A stretch of DNA of 64,000 nt from Anniella stebbinsi (GCA_029215795.1 JARDYH010000003.1:17834001-17898000), one strand, 5' to 3'. Positions 31,465 to 42,280 are shown, numbered from the stretch's first letter. Made by a program: numbers and translations. The notes: generated by a model not told the origin, from the sequence alone.

Positions 31465-32195
31465 GAATTGAGCTATGCCAAGTTGGAAGCAGATCGGTTA
31501 GTGCCTTGATTTTTAGGATTTTTTTAAAAAAAGGTTGACTTCATTTTTTTCCCTAAAATTCAAGGCATGAACCAATCTGCTTTCAACTTGGCATGGCTAA
31601 AGCCTTACTTAAGAGGTACCATGGTGCCTCTTTATCTTTTCATCTTTACTTTCATCATCTCTTCATCTTTACTTTCTTTCTTTTTTTTAATGTACTGCTC
31701 AAGGCCCTAGACCCCAAAGAGGAGTATTGGGTTTGAAGTTTTAAAAATTCCTAAAACTCAAGGCATAAACAGATCTGCTTCCAACTTGGCATGGCTCAAT
31801 CCCTACTTAAGAGCTACCATGCTGTCAAGTTTCATCCCTTTATCTTTAAAAGTGATGGAATTGTAAGCATTTTAGTTAATTTAAAAAATTAAATTGAAGT
31901 TTTAAACATTTCTAAAAATCAAGGGATGAACGGATCTGCTTCCAACTTGGCATGGCTAAATCCCTACTTCAGAGTTACCATGGTGCCAAGTTTCATCTCT
32001 TTATTTTTAATTTCATTTTTTAAACTTGTACTGCTCAAGGTCCTGGACCCCAAAGGGATTTCTGTTTGAACTTTAAAAAATTCCTAAAAATCAAGGCATG
32101 AACAGATCTGCTTCATACTATATCCCTACTTAAGAGCTACCATGATGCCAGGTTTCATCTCTTTATCTTTAAAAATGAGGGAGATGCAAGCATTT
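31465..32195 (+). repeat. Degenerate dimeric tandem repeat
   Basis: The block ACAGATCTGCTTCCAACTTG GCATGGCT...CCCTACTTAAGAG recurs at about 31565, 31765, 31930 and 32100. A second block, TACTGCTCAAGG...GACCCCAAAG, follows every other unit (about 31692 and 32030), so the period alternates. The first unit (31470-31520) is inverted. Confidence 0.7.
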
Positions 32196-32343
32196 TGGTT
32201 GATTTATTAATGTTAAAAGTGAGTTCAACACATAACACTAGCTTTGATTTTATATTGGATGTCAAAATGGTGTAACATCCTAGCTGATGCTGACTGCTTG
32301 TCAACTGTATAATATCCAGTCATCCATTACACAAAGCCATGAA

Positions 32344-32731
32344 ATTCATTAAACAAAAAACCTACGGTTTACAAAAACAATGTTAAGGCTCTACAGTTTC
32401 CAACCAAGCACCAAAAAGCAGGGAAATTGGGAGTTAAGGCTCCCAAGCCTTAACGCCACATCCTCCCTAAGGAGGCAGAAAGTGCAAGTGAAATTCTCAT
32501 TCTCCCAAAGCAGATAAACCTTGAGGACAGGGTGGAGAATATGATATGTAGAGGTGACTGTGGGGTTGTGGAAAACTGATCACAAACAACTTAGGGCCAC
32601 CTACTTCTCTTTTTTTGTTTAGAGCAGCCCTTCCCCAACCTGGTGCCCTCCAAAGGTGTTGGACTACAACTCCCATCATTGCAAGTCAGTATGTCCCATG
32701 GTCAGGAATGCTGGGACTTGTCATCTCAAAC
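32344..32731 (+). repeat. Left arm of a large inverted duplication
   Basis: By eye it is about 98% identical to the reverse complement of 33848-35319 once the 33930-35006 transposon is removed. It includes a CAGCC-type hAT MITE at its right edge and the single TCCAAAGG (32649-32656) that marks the empty insertion site. Confidence 0.85.
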
Positions 32732-32745
32732 ACCTGGAGGGAAGC
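32625..32745. mobile_element. CAGCC-type hAT MITE
   Basis: CAGCCCTTCCCCAACCTGG, TTGGACTACAACTCCCATC and CACCTGGAGG. Confidence 0.75.
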
Positions 32746-33089
32746 AGAATGGGGAATGCTGTTCCATACCCTTACCAAATACAGGGTCTGCCCAATACTT
32801 TTGTTATCAAGAGTGCATATAGCAGCACTCTTGATAACAAAAGGGGCACTATTCATTACAGATCTAGAACCAGAGCATGTGCCAGGCACTTCCAACTTTT
32901 GGTCAATATCCTGCCTTTTTTTTCTTTAAATGTATTTATAAATACATGTTTTTTTTTCTTTAAATGTATTTATAAAAAATATACTGTTCGCTCCCCACAA
33001 TCCCTGCACAATACATCATCTCATCAAAGCAACAGTGGAGCAGAAGAGGTTTAGTTTGGCTATCTTGAACACCTTTCAGATGAGATTAG

Positions 33090-33170
33090 TTTGCAATCCT
33101 ATACCTCTTGGGAGAAAGCTCTAGTGAATTCAGTGGCACTGGCTTCTGAGAAGACATGTATAGGAGTCAA
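33090..33170. mobile_element. AAGTAAGTCCCA-type MITE, worn
   Basis: TTGCAATCCTATACCTC, AGTGAATTCAGTGGCACTGG and GACATGTATAGGAG. Confidence 0.55.
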
Positions 33171-33235
33171 CCTTCTCCAGCCTGGTGGTCTCCAGATGCG
33201 TTGCACTGTAACTCCCATGTTATGTGTTATGGGGA
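33170..33235. mobile_element. CAGCC-type hAT MITE fragment
   Basis: CAACCTTCTCCAGCCTGGTG and TTGCACTGTAACTCCCATG. A further fragment lies at 33688-33745. Confidence 0.5.
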
Positions 33236-33929
33236 AGACAAAAATGAATTCATAATTAATTTTAAAATAATACTTATGCATGAAAGTATTAGGTGGTAGC
33301 TCTGTCTTTGATCTCACACTGCTGAACAAGTAAGAGAAATCCTTTATCTGATATTCAAGAAACAGACATCCTATGCCATGTGTTGAAAACTAGTGTTGAT
33401 GTCTGAAGGGCTATCTGGATTAGGTATTCAAGATTCATTCATTGTTGTTTCATTTGGTTTTGACAGTTTATTTAAAGTGATGCAGCTCTTTTGTAGTTCC
33501 TTGATTGATCACATATCTTAATGCTGGAAAACATACTTTAGTACAGATGTGGGCAGAAAATAGATCTATCCTGATGATTTGGACATCAACTCGCGGCATT
33601 CCTGATAACTGCCCATGCTGATAGGGGCTTTTACAAGTTGAATTCCAAAACATCTGGAGATCTACTTTCTGCCTTCCCTTGTTCTTGAACAACATTCCCC
33701 AACCTGGTGCCTGTCAGATGTGTTGGGTTGCAACTCTCAACATAAGGAGATGCTCTAAGAAATGAGAAGTCGCTGGTCCTAAGTTGTTCATCATCATTTC
33801 CCACAACCGCACAGTCACCTCTGCAGATCAAATTGCATATCTAGATTTTTGAGATGACAAGTCCCAGCATTCCTGACCATGGGACATACTGACTTGCAAT
33901 GATGGGAGTTGTAGTCCAACACCTTTGGA

Positions 33930-35006
33930 TAGGGTGACCAGATTTTGGAACCCAAAATCCCAGTCCCCCCCGCCACCCAAAACAACCCCCCCACCAAGCC
34001 ACCCCCCACCCAAAAGAACCCCCAAGCCACCCCACCCACCCAAAACAACCCCCCAAGCCACCCCACCCACCCAAAACACCCCACACCCAAAACAAACCCC
34101 CCACCAAGCCACCCACCCCCCAAAAAATCAGCCCGGACCTACCGGGTTCTCTTCCGCTGCCGCCCCCGCCGGGTCCGCTGCCCCCCCCAGGTCCCCCGCC
34201 GCCACCGCCGGGTCTTCCGCCGCCGCCGTGTCCCCCGCCGCCAGGTCTTCCTCCGCCGCCGCCGGGTCCCCCACCGCTGGGCTTGTAAGGCCAGCGGCCG
34301 CGCGGAAGGGGCAGGGGAGGGCCGGATCCGGAAGTGACGTAATCGGCCCTCCCCCGCCTCTTCCACGCGGCCTCTGGCCTCGTTGGGGCTAGTCGTGATG
34401 GCGACGACCCCCGAGGAGCCCGGATGCCCGTGCAGAAGAGGCGGGGGAGGGCCGATTACGTCACTTCCGGATCCGGCCCTCTCCCGTCCCTTCCGTGCGG
34501 CTTCTGGCCTCACGAGCCCGGCGGCGGCGGTGGAGGACCCGGCGGCGGCAGACCCGGCCGCCTCAGCAGGTAAGTGCCCTGCGCCCCGCGCCTCGCGCTC
34601 CTTACCCGCAGGGGCGTCTGCTTCCCTCCGGTGCTCGAATCTACTGAGAAACAGGCTTCGCGGCCTGTCTTTCAGTATCGCGCCAGGTGATGATGTCATC
34701 ACCCGGCGCGCTACTGAGGGACAGGCCACGAAGCCTGTTTCTCAGTAGATTCGAGCACCGGAGGGAAGCGGATGCCCCTGCGGGTAAGGAGCGTGAGGCG
34801 CGAGGGAGGGCACTTACCTGCTGGGGTGGCCGTTTCCCGGGCTCTTCCGCCGCCACCGCCGCCGGGTCTACCGCCGCTCCTCGCTTGCTGCCACCGCCGC
34901 GTGACCCCCCGCCACCCCGGTTTGCCCCCACCGCCCCCTGGTTGGGCCGGTTCGCCCCAGGTTTCCCAGTTAGGACCGGGAAACCCCGAGCCATCTGGTC
35001 ACCCTA
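33930..35006. mobile_element. GC-rich TAGGGTGACCA-type hAT element with nested palindromes
   Basis: Ends TAGGGTGACCAGAT and ATCTGGTCACCCTA are perfect inverted repeats. CCTTTGGA is duplicated at 33922-33929 and 35007-35014, and the sister arm at 32649-32656 has it once. The interior holds a C-rich minisatellite (33960-34130), a palindrome centred near 34400, a larger one centred near 34693, CRE-like TGACGTAA/TTACGTCA (34335, 34456) and outward donors CAG|GTAAGT at 34569 (+) and 34818 (-). No transposase. Open frames across it are low-complexity. Confidence 0.88.
33960..34130. repeat. C-rich minisatellite inside the hAT element
   Basis: Units of about 25-30 bp of the form CCCACCCAAAACAACCCCCC AAGCCA, five or six times. 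Confidence 0.8.
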
Positions 35007-35406
35007 CCTTTGGAGGGCAGCAGGTTGGGGAAGGGCTGCTCTAAACAAAAAAAGAGAAGTAGGTGGCCCTAAGTTGTTTGTGATCAGTTTTCCACAACCC
35101 CACAGTCACCTCTGCATATCATATTCTCTACCCTGTCCTCATGGTTTATCTGCTTTGGGAGAATGAGAATTTCACTTGCACTTTCTGCCTCCTTAGGGAG
35201 GATGTGGCGTTAAGGTTTGTGAGCCTTAACTCCCAATTTCCCTGCTTTTTGGTGCTTGGTTGGAAACTATAGAGCCTTAACATTGTTTTTGTAAACCGTA
35301 GGTTTTTTGTTTAATGAATATAAATATATTGTGCATGTGTGCACAGATTCTCCTTGTCACTCGCAAATATAGTATTAAGTGCAGTTCTGGTTGTTACTAT
35401 CTCATG

Positions 35407-35408
<2 letters not shown>

Positions 35409-35444
<36 letters not shown>

Positions 35445-35446
35445 AA
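35409..35446. repeat. (ATT)n microsatellite
   Basis: Uninterrupted ATT run. Confidence 0.95.
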
Positions 35447-35689
35447 CTTTATACACAAGTGGGCTATACTATTTGATTGCTTAACCATCTAATACTTTTC
35501 AAATGATGAATCTGAATCACTCTTCATATTTGTTTTACATTTTAAATTATATTTAGATTTCTACCAAAGTATTTGTCATTAATAAGTATGTTTAGAACTT
35601 TTTAAAAAAAACTGAGGAGAGAGCAAGAAAGGAATCAAGGTGCAATATTATTGTTTTTGCCTTGAAAATTTACTTATTTTTTTATTAAT

Positions 35690-35790
35690 AGATTTATATA
35701 TCTCCCTTCATCAAAAGATCTCTGGGAAGTTTACAGAATTACCACAAAAAAATACAATAATAACAACTGAACAAAAACAGCATTAATTAA
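35690..35790 (-). repeat. LINE 3' tail, diverged
   Basis: TTTATATATCTCCCTTCATC and GATCTCTGGGAAGTTTACAG. Confidence 0.55.
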
Positions 35791-36479
35791 AAACAGAAGG
35801 AAGGCCAAATATGGAAAAGTTATTTGTAAAATTACTATAAGCCAAAAGACAGTGAAAACAGCCACACGGACTAATGCGATAACACATCTACTCCTACACA
35901 TCCATTTATACTCCTTTCTTCTGCAAAAAAGAAACAAACTCCCTCCTTCACCTGTTTGTATTTTTTAAAAAACTTTGCACACATGTGCGGCACACAGCAT
36001 TGAGTTCTTCACTTCCATGCACAACTCAAACAAACGGTTTGCCAGATCTAGCCTCTGGGATCTTTTTTTGAAAAGGGAACGTCCTGGTTGCACCTCAGCC
36101 AAGACTTTACTAGACTGCTTTAGGCAAGCCACTAATCACTAAGATTCAATCCCCCATCTGTAATAAGGGGATAACAATGTTTGTTTACCATCCTCAGTTG
36201 TTGCAAGAATTAATCTTGCAACATTCATTAATCTTGAATTAATCTCTGTGAAAAGCGTTGTATGTCAGCAAAATTATATAAATGCTTATTTATTGCCACC
36301 ACTACTACTACAACAGCAACAAGTGGCACATGCAACAAAATGTGGATTGATCCGGTTCACACACACACACGCACGCAGACATACAACATTCACTGACCAC
36401 TGAGCATGCTCAGTCCTTATTGGGCTTATTGTGCCCTAGTTCTAGAAGTTTCTTTTTGGGGCGGGGAACTCACGTCTCC

Positions 36480-36730
36480 AAAAGAAGCCCTGCTTTGAAA
36501 TTACATAGGAAGCTGTTGTATATTAAGTCAGATCAGTCGTCTACTGGCCATCTAACCTAGTGGTGTCTATCATGACTAGCAGCAAATCTTCATGGGTGTT
36601 AGAGAGAGAGGCGAGAGAGAGAGAGAATTCCCAGTCTTGCTACCTGAGATTTTTTACTGGTTGTTAAGGATTGAACGTGGGATCTTGTGCATGTAAAGCA
36701 TATGCTCTACCCTGAGCTATGGGCCCTCAC
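36480..36730 (-). repeat. tRNA-derived SINE (tRNA-Ala-like head)
   Basis: Reversed B box GGATTGAACG and A box GCTCTACCCTGAGCTATG lie at the right, and the tail ACATAGGAAGCTGTTGTATA at the left. A (GA)n insertion lies in the body. Confidence 0.85.
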
Positions 36731-37574
36731 ATGAAGTAAGCTGAGCTGTGCTGAGATTTTGGCCTGGTTCAGATTAAGCCCCGGTAGTCAGTTTCCATCA
36801 TGTGGGACAGAAGCCAAGGAAGTTAAAGAGGAGCAGGTGAAAAGTGGGGAGGGGGGAGAAAGAACATGAATCCTCCCTGACATAGTGCTCTGTGGCTGCA
36901 GAAGCATATGTATATGTATGCACAGCAGTGCGCTTTCTCTGTACTACCACAGTGCCAGCCATTTCAGTGACGCTGCTTCTCCTTCAGCCATCGCAACCTT
37001 TTGCTTGGGAAATCGTGCTGATGAGGCAGTTGATGAGCATGCTACTGGCCATTAGCTGCTGTCACTTTTATGCCCTCCTTTGTGCATGATGGAGCAGATG
37101 AGGTCTCCTGATCCCATTAACCACCTCCGCAAGGTCCCTGGGCCTGCTAAGGAGCAGCTGCTGCCAAAGAAAAAATCCCTGGAGTGCGGAAAGTGGATGA
37201 GAGCCACAGGCACTGACCACCCGCTAAAGAATTCTGCAAATGTTGCAGAGCCAAAAGTGGTTTCTAGGGAACATTTCAGACATTACACATCAGGTGACTA
37301 CTGAATTAAGAATAGTAGGGTACAAGTGGGACCTGCAACAAGATGTTGCAGTGTGGAACTTTCCATCCATTCTGCACCTTGGATAGCTCCTTTAGAGTTC
37401 TGACTGGTTCTGACTGAAACCTGGAGCGGATGGACTGCCCCACTTACATAGGAGCCACCAGCCTCCACTGTCTATTCCCCCTCCCCCCATTTTAGTCTTG
37501 TGTCCACCAAAGATTAAATGCCACTGAGCATGCTCATTCGATTGTTTGTGGGGTTTTCCTCCATTCGAAGTTTG

Positions 37575-37805
37575 TTTCCTTAAAGACTATTTATTTATTT
37601 ATGTATTTATTACACTTATGTCCCATCTTTTTTCCTCTTGCAAGGAACTCGGGGGGGCTTTCATGATCTTCTTCCTTTCCATTTTATTTTCACAACACTC
37701 CTGTGAAGTAGGTTGGGCTGAGAGTCAGTGACTGGGCCAAAGTCACCCAATGAACTTCATGGCAAAGTGGGAACTAAAACTCTCAAGACCCCACGCTACA
37801 CCACA
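37575..37805 (-). repeat. Sauria-type SINE
   Basis: ATTTATTTATGTATTTATTA, TATGTCCCATCTTTTTTCCT, TGAAGTAGGTTGGGCTGAGA and AAGTCACCCAATGAACTTCA. Confidence 0.85.
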
Positions 37806-37904
37806 TGATGTACTTCTGCAAAATCGTGGGTTTCCCCAAACCTTTTGATACCTCCACTTATACATGCTTAGTGCTATTTTGGCAACACAGGGATCTAGAC
37901 TCAG

Positions 37905-37985
37905 AGAAAGATGGTCTTTGCTGGATCACACCAATGGTCCATCCAGACCAACACTCAGCCTGGGAAATCTATTAGCAGGTCATAA
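37905..37985 (+). repeat. AAGAACATAAGAA-type repeat fragment
   Basis: TTGCTGGATCACACCAATGG TCC and CAGACCAACACTCAGCCTGG. Confidence 0.5.
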
Positions 37986-38024
37986 TGAGAGTCTCATCCA
38001 CCATTGTTTGTTTCCAGCATCTGG

Positions 38025-38720
38025 GGATTAGAATTTCACCCTGGCCTTCTGTATGGAACTGGGTTCAAATCCTCTCCCCACCACCTGAAATTCACCGGGT
38101 GATCTTGGGCAAGTCACTAGGTTCACACAGCAGGCTAACCCATGATGGTTTATTTTCCAAAACAACCAATGATGGGTTAGCTTGTTGTCTGTGGGATGTT
38201 CCCCACTACCACCACGGTGGGTTATTTCCCCCAAATAAGTCACCCTTGTGAACCCATAGTTTGTGGTAAGGGTTATTTAACCAATGGTGGGTTAGTGTGT
38301 TGTCTGGCACACCAACGTGGTTTATGAAGATCACTTACAGAGCTGCTCAGCAAGAGCAGCCAAAAACACTGCCGCTGCTCTGCTCCTCTCAAGTGATCTC
38401 TATTCCCACCGCAAAGGAAGCTGGGATATCTGCCCAGCTGAGTTGGATGACTACAGGAGAATGATGGGTAATGGGTGGTGGTGAAATACACGGTTCCGTG
38501 TAGCTTGTTTGCATGATTATCTGATGTGGGCATAGTAGGTTGTTTGCATAACCACCTACCTAGCATAGCTTGCCAGCCACCATTGCTTAGCGTGATGTGT
38601 GAACCCAGCCATTATCTATCAGCCCAACCTACCTCACAGGATTGTTGTGAAGATAAATGTATGGTAAGAATTGGAAAGCAATTTATAGATTCATGAATTG
38701 TAACTCTGAAATAAATTGTA
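38025..38720 (+). repeat. Sauria-type SINE split by a MITE
   Basis: The left part ends CGGGTGATCTTGGGCAAGTC (about 38118). The right part resumes CAGCCCAACCTACCTCACAG (about 38617) and ends in the usual tail. The MITE 38119-38609 lies between. Confidence 0.75.
38119..38609. mobile_element. GTTCACAC-type MITE nested in a Sauria SINE
   Basis: AGGTTCACACAGCAGGCTAA at the left and TTAGCGTGATGTGTGAACCC at the right are inverted. The interior repeats GATGGGTTAGC and GGTGGGTTATTT. Confidence 0.7.
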
Positions 38721-39094
38721 CTTTCGTTAATTCAAAACTTCTATTAAGGCAAACGTTTGAGATCCCTCGCTGGCCCATGAGATATATGAGCTCTATAAAT
38801 ATGCATAGACTCGGAACTGAGCGATATTGATTCATTCTTCAAAATGTTGCTTTTTAATAACTTTCCAGAGTCCAAAATCATTGTCTATTCACTTATACAC
38901 AATACAATCAACAAAAAACCTATGACGTTTTCCCATTACTAGATTTTAAGAAGGCTCCTTAAGGAACAGGGTAGTTTGGAGGATTAGAGAATATAGAATT
39001 GAGTTGAAAAATCCACAACTGGGCAAAACCCTTTTTTATGACCAAACAAAATGTTAGAAAATCATGAGCAAGCTTTCAAGCCTTCCAGAACTCT

Positions 39095-39195
39095 TTATCC
39101 ATCTGATGAAGTGAGCTATAATCCATGAAATCTTATGCCATAATATATTTATTTGTTACTCTATAAGGTGCCACACAATTCTTTCTTGTGACCCA
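39095..39195 (+). repeat. Unnamed GATGAAGTGAGCT-type interspersed repeat
   Basis: TCTGATGAAGTGAGCTATAA TCCATGAAATCTTATGCCAT and TAAGGTGCCACACAATTC. Related strings are at 45520-45590 and 55135-55240. Class not assigned. Confidence 0.5.
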
Positions 39196-39722
39196 AGAAA
39201 CTGGCCTGGCTTGTTCTTGTGATTTTAATAAGAGCTTGATCTGGAGAAATCAGCAGGTGAAGCTTTTCACAGCATGGAAATAAACAGGATGATCTATTAA
39301 TGTCTGCATGCAGTTATGTGGCCTGCTGAAAAGTTGGCAGCCTTTATTCACTAACTGCCTGCTTTAGCTCCTCAAATCTGCATAAGCAAGAAAGTCTGAC
39401 ATTTATTTTGGGAGGCTCCAAGAGGGGTGCATAACCTCTTTGGAAAACCATTCCAAAGCCTCTGGACTAAAAATTAGAATATAGGAGGAGGAAGGTTTTA
39501 AAGTAAATCCTGAAAACATCATGTCAAGATGCCTTTAAATTCATTGGTAAACAACCCAGTTTATCCAGACCATAGACTTTCTTATGGTTTGCCCACCCTT
39601 TCATTCTCTCTCATCTAGGGCACGCTCTTGTAATTTTCTAGCAGTGACATAAACACATGATGTCATCAGCTCTTGCTTTGCTCAAACTTCTTTTTAAATC
39701 CTCCCCTTGCTTTTATAGCCTG

Positions 39723-40022
39723 ATAAGAACATAAGAAGAGTCATGCTGGATTAGACCAAGGGTCCACCTTGTCCAGCACTCTGGTCACACAGTAGCCAAC
39801 CAGCAGTCGACCAAGGACCCACAAGCAGGGAATGGTGCAAAAGTACCTTCCCACCCATGTTCCCCAGCAACTAATATATACAGGCTTACTGCCTCTGATA
39901 CTGGAGGTTGCGTTTAGCCATCAGGGCAGTAGTCATTAATAGCCTTCTCCTCCAGGAATTTATCCAATCCCCTTTTAAAGCCATTCAAACTGGTGGCTAT
40001 CACCACAACTTGTGGTAGTGAT
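39723..40022 (+). repeat. AAGAACATAAGAA-type repeat
   Basis: GATAAGAACATAAGAAGAGT CATGCTGG through GGAATTTATCCAATCCCC to ACTTGTGGTAG. Confidence 0.85.
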
Positions 40023-40110
40023 TCTAGCTATGTTTATTCAGAAGTAAGTCCTATTGACTTAAGCGGGATTTACAAGCAAGTATGCATAAGATTTCAGAAC
40101 TACATCTTGG
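40022..40110. mobile_element. AAGTAAGTCCCA-type MITE
   Basis: TATTCAGAAGTAAGTCCTAT and GTATGCATAAGATTTC. Confidence 0.6.
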
Positions 40111-40179
40111 GCCTATATATGTTTACTTGGATTAAGTCCTTCTGGGGCTCAGTCTAAGAAAGTGTGCCCAGAAGTAACC

Positions 40180-40268
40180 ACCCAATATTATGCATGTTTA
40201 CTCAGATGAAAGTCTCAGTGATTTCGGTGGCTTACACCCACGTAACTGAGTAAACAGTGTAGCCTGAT
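40180..40268. mobile_element. AAGTAAGTCCCA-type MITE, worn
   Basis: TATTATGCATGTTTACTCAG and AACAGTGTAGCCTGATTC. Confidence 0.5.
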
Positions 40269-40277
40269 TCTGATAGT

Positions 40278-40376
40278 GGCCCTGTTCAGAAGACATCTTA
40301 AACCACGGTGGTTAAGCCTTTTTTGTTAACAAAAAGCCTTAACCACCATGGTTTAAGGTGTCTTCTGAACAGGGCC
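40278..40376. mobile_element. GTTCAGA-type MITE, near-perfect 99-bp palindrome
   Basis: GGCCCTGTTCAGAAGACA and TGTCTTCTGAACAGGGCC are exact inverted ends, and the arms meet at TTTGTTAACAAA with only a few mismatches. AGT flanks both sides. Confidence 0.9.
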
Positions 40377-40463
40377 AGTATGTTAAAGAATTGTTCTTTT
40401 GCTCTGATGGAGATCCCTACCCTCTCCCAGTTATCTTAGATCTCTGTTCACAGATGCTTGTAC

Positions 40464-41004
40464 TATGGTGACCATATGGAAAGGAGGACAGGTCTCCTGT
40501 ATCTTTAACAGTTGCATAGAAAAGGGAATTTCAGCAGGTGTCATTAGGGATAAAGGTACCATCCATCAAACTCTAAGCCACGCCTCGTGACAGGTGCTTC
40601 TCCCCTTTGGAGACCAGATGTCCCACCCTAGCCGGAAGTCCCGCTGCCGAATGTCCTGCCCTAGCTGGAAGTCCCACCTTCCGGAAGTCCTGCCCCGGGA
40701 GGAGCACCTGTCACGGGGCATGGCTTAGAGTTTGATGGATGGTACCTTTATCCCTACTGGTGTCATTTGTATGCATGCAGCCCCTGGTGAAATTCCCTCT
40801 TCATCATAACAGTTCAAGCTGCAGGATCTATACTAGAGTGATCAGATACAAAAGAGGGCAGGGCTCCTGCAGCTTGAACTGTTGTGATGAAGAGGGTATT
40901 TCACCAGGGGCTGCACGCATACAAATGACACCTGCTGAAATTCCCTTTTCAATATAACTGTTAAAGATTCAGGAGCCTGTCCTCCCTTCCATATGGTCAC
41001 CCTA
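40464..41004. mobile_element. TAGGGTGACCA-type hAT MITE with a nested MITE
   Basis: TATGGTGACCATATGGAAAG and CTTCCATATGGTCACCCTA ends. GCTTGTAC is duplicated exactly at 40456-40463 and 41005-41012. The same body as 29653-29971 is split by 40546-40758. Confidence 0.92.
40546..40758. mobile_element. AGGGATAAAGG-type palindromic MITE nested in hAT
   Basis: AGGGATAAAGGTACCATCC and GGATGGTACCTTTATCCCT ends, with GCACCTGTCACG/CGTGACAGGTGC further in. GGTGTCATT occurs at 40537-40545 and 40759-40767 but once in the unsplit sister elements. The centre repeats CCGGAAGTCC. Confidence 0.88.
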
Positions 41005-41660
41005 GCTTGTACTATTCACAAAGCAAATTGTGAATTCACTCAGGATCAGTCTGACTTCCTGTATCATATGATGGGGAATTACTGGATGTTCACAAGCCTC
41101 AAAAATAGGACAATGTAGGGGAGGGGGGAATAAGTTAGAGAAATCTGTTTTAAACCAATTTTATGTGTTGATGGAAAAGTCTGTGGTGGCCTCCAAAACA
41201 CGTTCAGCGCATAATTTCTGCCCTACCTTTCCATCTGCATTAGTCTACCACAGGGACCACATCTTGGTTGTCATGACAACTGTGACGGAACAGCAGCCTG
41301 CTGCATTATCGCGCCATCTCCACAAGACCCTGATGAGATGCTGTGGGAAAAGCTTACTGAAGGAGATGCGCATCCTTTTCACCTCGGTTTCCCACATCCA
41401 CAAATGGGTGAGGGAAGAAAATGGTGCCTGAAGGTTTTCCAAAGGAGAATCTGTGTGGGGCTGGAAGGAATTTATGATGTTGGAGAATCACAAAATCAAA
41501 AGCTGTTAAAATTGTGAATGCACTGCTTATTGGCAAGGATTTTAGCCCATGAGAAGAAGACAAATATTTCATCACTGTTCTGTGAGTATTGATCCCTCCC
41601 ATAAATTCTGAAGCTGAAATAAATTTCATTGCCTTGTTTTAACTGAAGTGTTGTTGGCTT

Positions 41661-41661
<1 letters not shown>

Positions 41662-41703
<42 letters not shown>

Positions 41704-41704
41704 G

Positions 41705-41745
<41 letters not shown>
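41662..41745. repeat. (GA)n microsatellite
   Basis: Two long GA runs separated by GGAGGGAGG. Confidence 0.95.
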
Positions 41746-41747
<2 letters not shown>

Positions 41748-42039
41748 GAAAGAATGCCTTTGTTAACTGGCTCTGCAAATGTATTCTAAGGGCATGCAGT
41801 CAGTGTTGTCTATCAACCAATGCTAGGAGTTTACTCCAAAGTTGGTTAGTTGAGATTTGTCTTCTACATTATCATCATCATCTTTCATCAATGTACATTG
41901 TGCTTTGAAGAAGTGACTGTGCTGAGCGCTTACATTCAGTCCACATTTCAGCAGTGGGTGAAGTAACATACAAAAGGGGGAAATCTTGCAGGGATGTTGG
42001 CTAGCACATAGATGTATATAAATCTCTATCCATCCACCT

Positions 42040-42280
42040 GCAACTGGCTTTGAAAGGGGACCAGATACTGGAGGATAGGTTTATAAATGGCTGTCAGCCA
42101 CAAAAGCTACATGCATCTATTCAGAGATCGGATACCACTGAATACCAGTTGTTAAGGGGGGACTATTGGCTTCATACTTTGACGATGGACTCCCTGGAAA
42201 CTGGCTGTCCACTGTGGGAAACAGAATGCTGTTGAGCATTATGGACCATTGGTCTGATCCAGCAGGACCCTTTCTTGTGC
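42040..42280 (-). repeat. SINE-like repeat, GATCAGACCAAAGG subfamily
   Basis: AGGGGACCAGATACTGGAGG and CATTGGTCTGATCCAGCAGG. Confidence 0.6.

Larger units (their letters stand above)
33848..35319 (-). repeat. Right arm of the inverted duplication, interrupted
   Basis: The reverse complement of 32344-32731 is split into 33848-33929 and 35007-35319 by the hAT element. Only a handful of substitutions separate the arms, so the duplication is young relative to the surrounding repeats. Confidence 0.85.

Noticed and set aside
33960..34130. CRISPR-like spaced repeats
   Set aside because: Irregular C-rich minisatellite units in a vertebrate transposon, without constant spacers.
33925..34748. Proline- and alanine-rich frames, including one with MATTPEEP
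   Set aside because: They read through a C-rich minisatellite and palindromic GC-rich transposon DNA; several frames on both strands are open at once.
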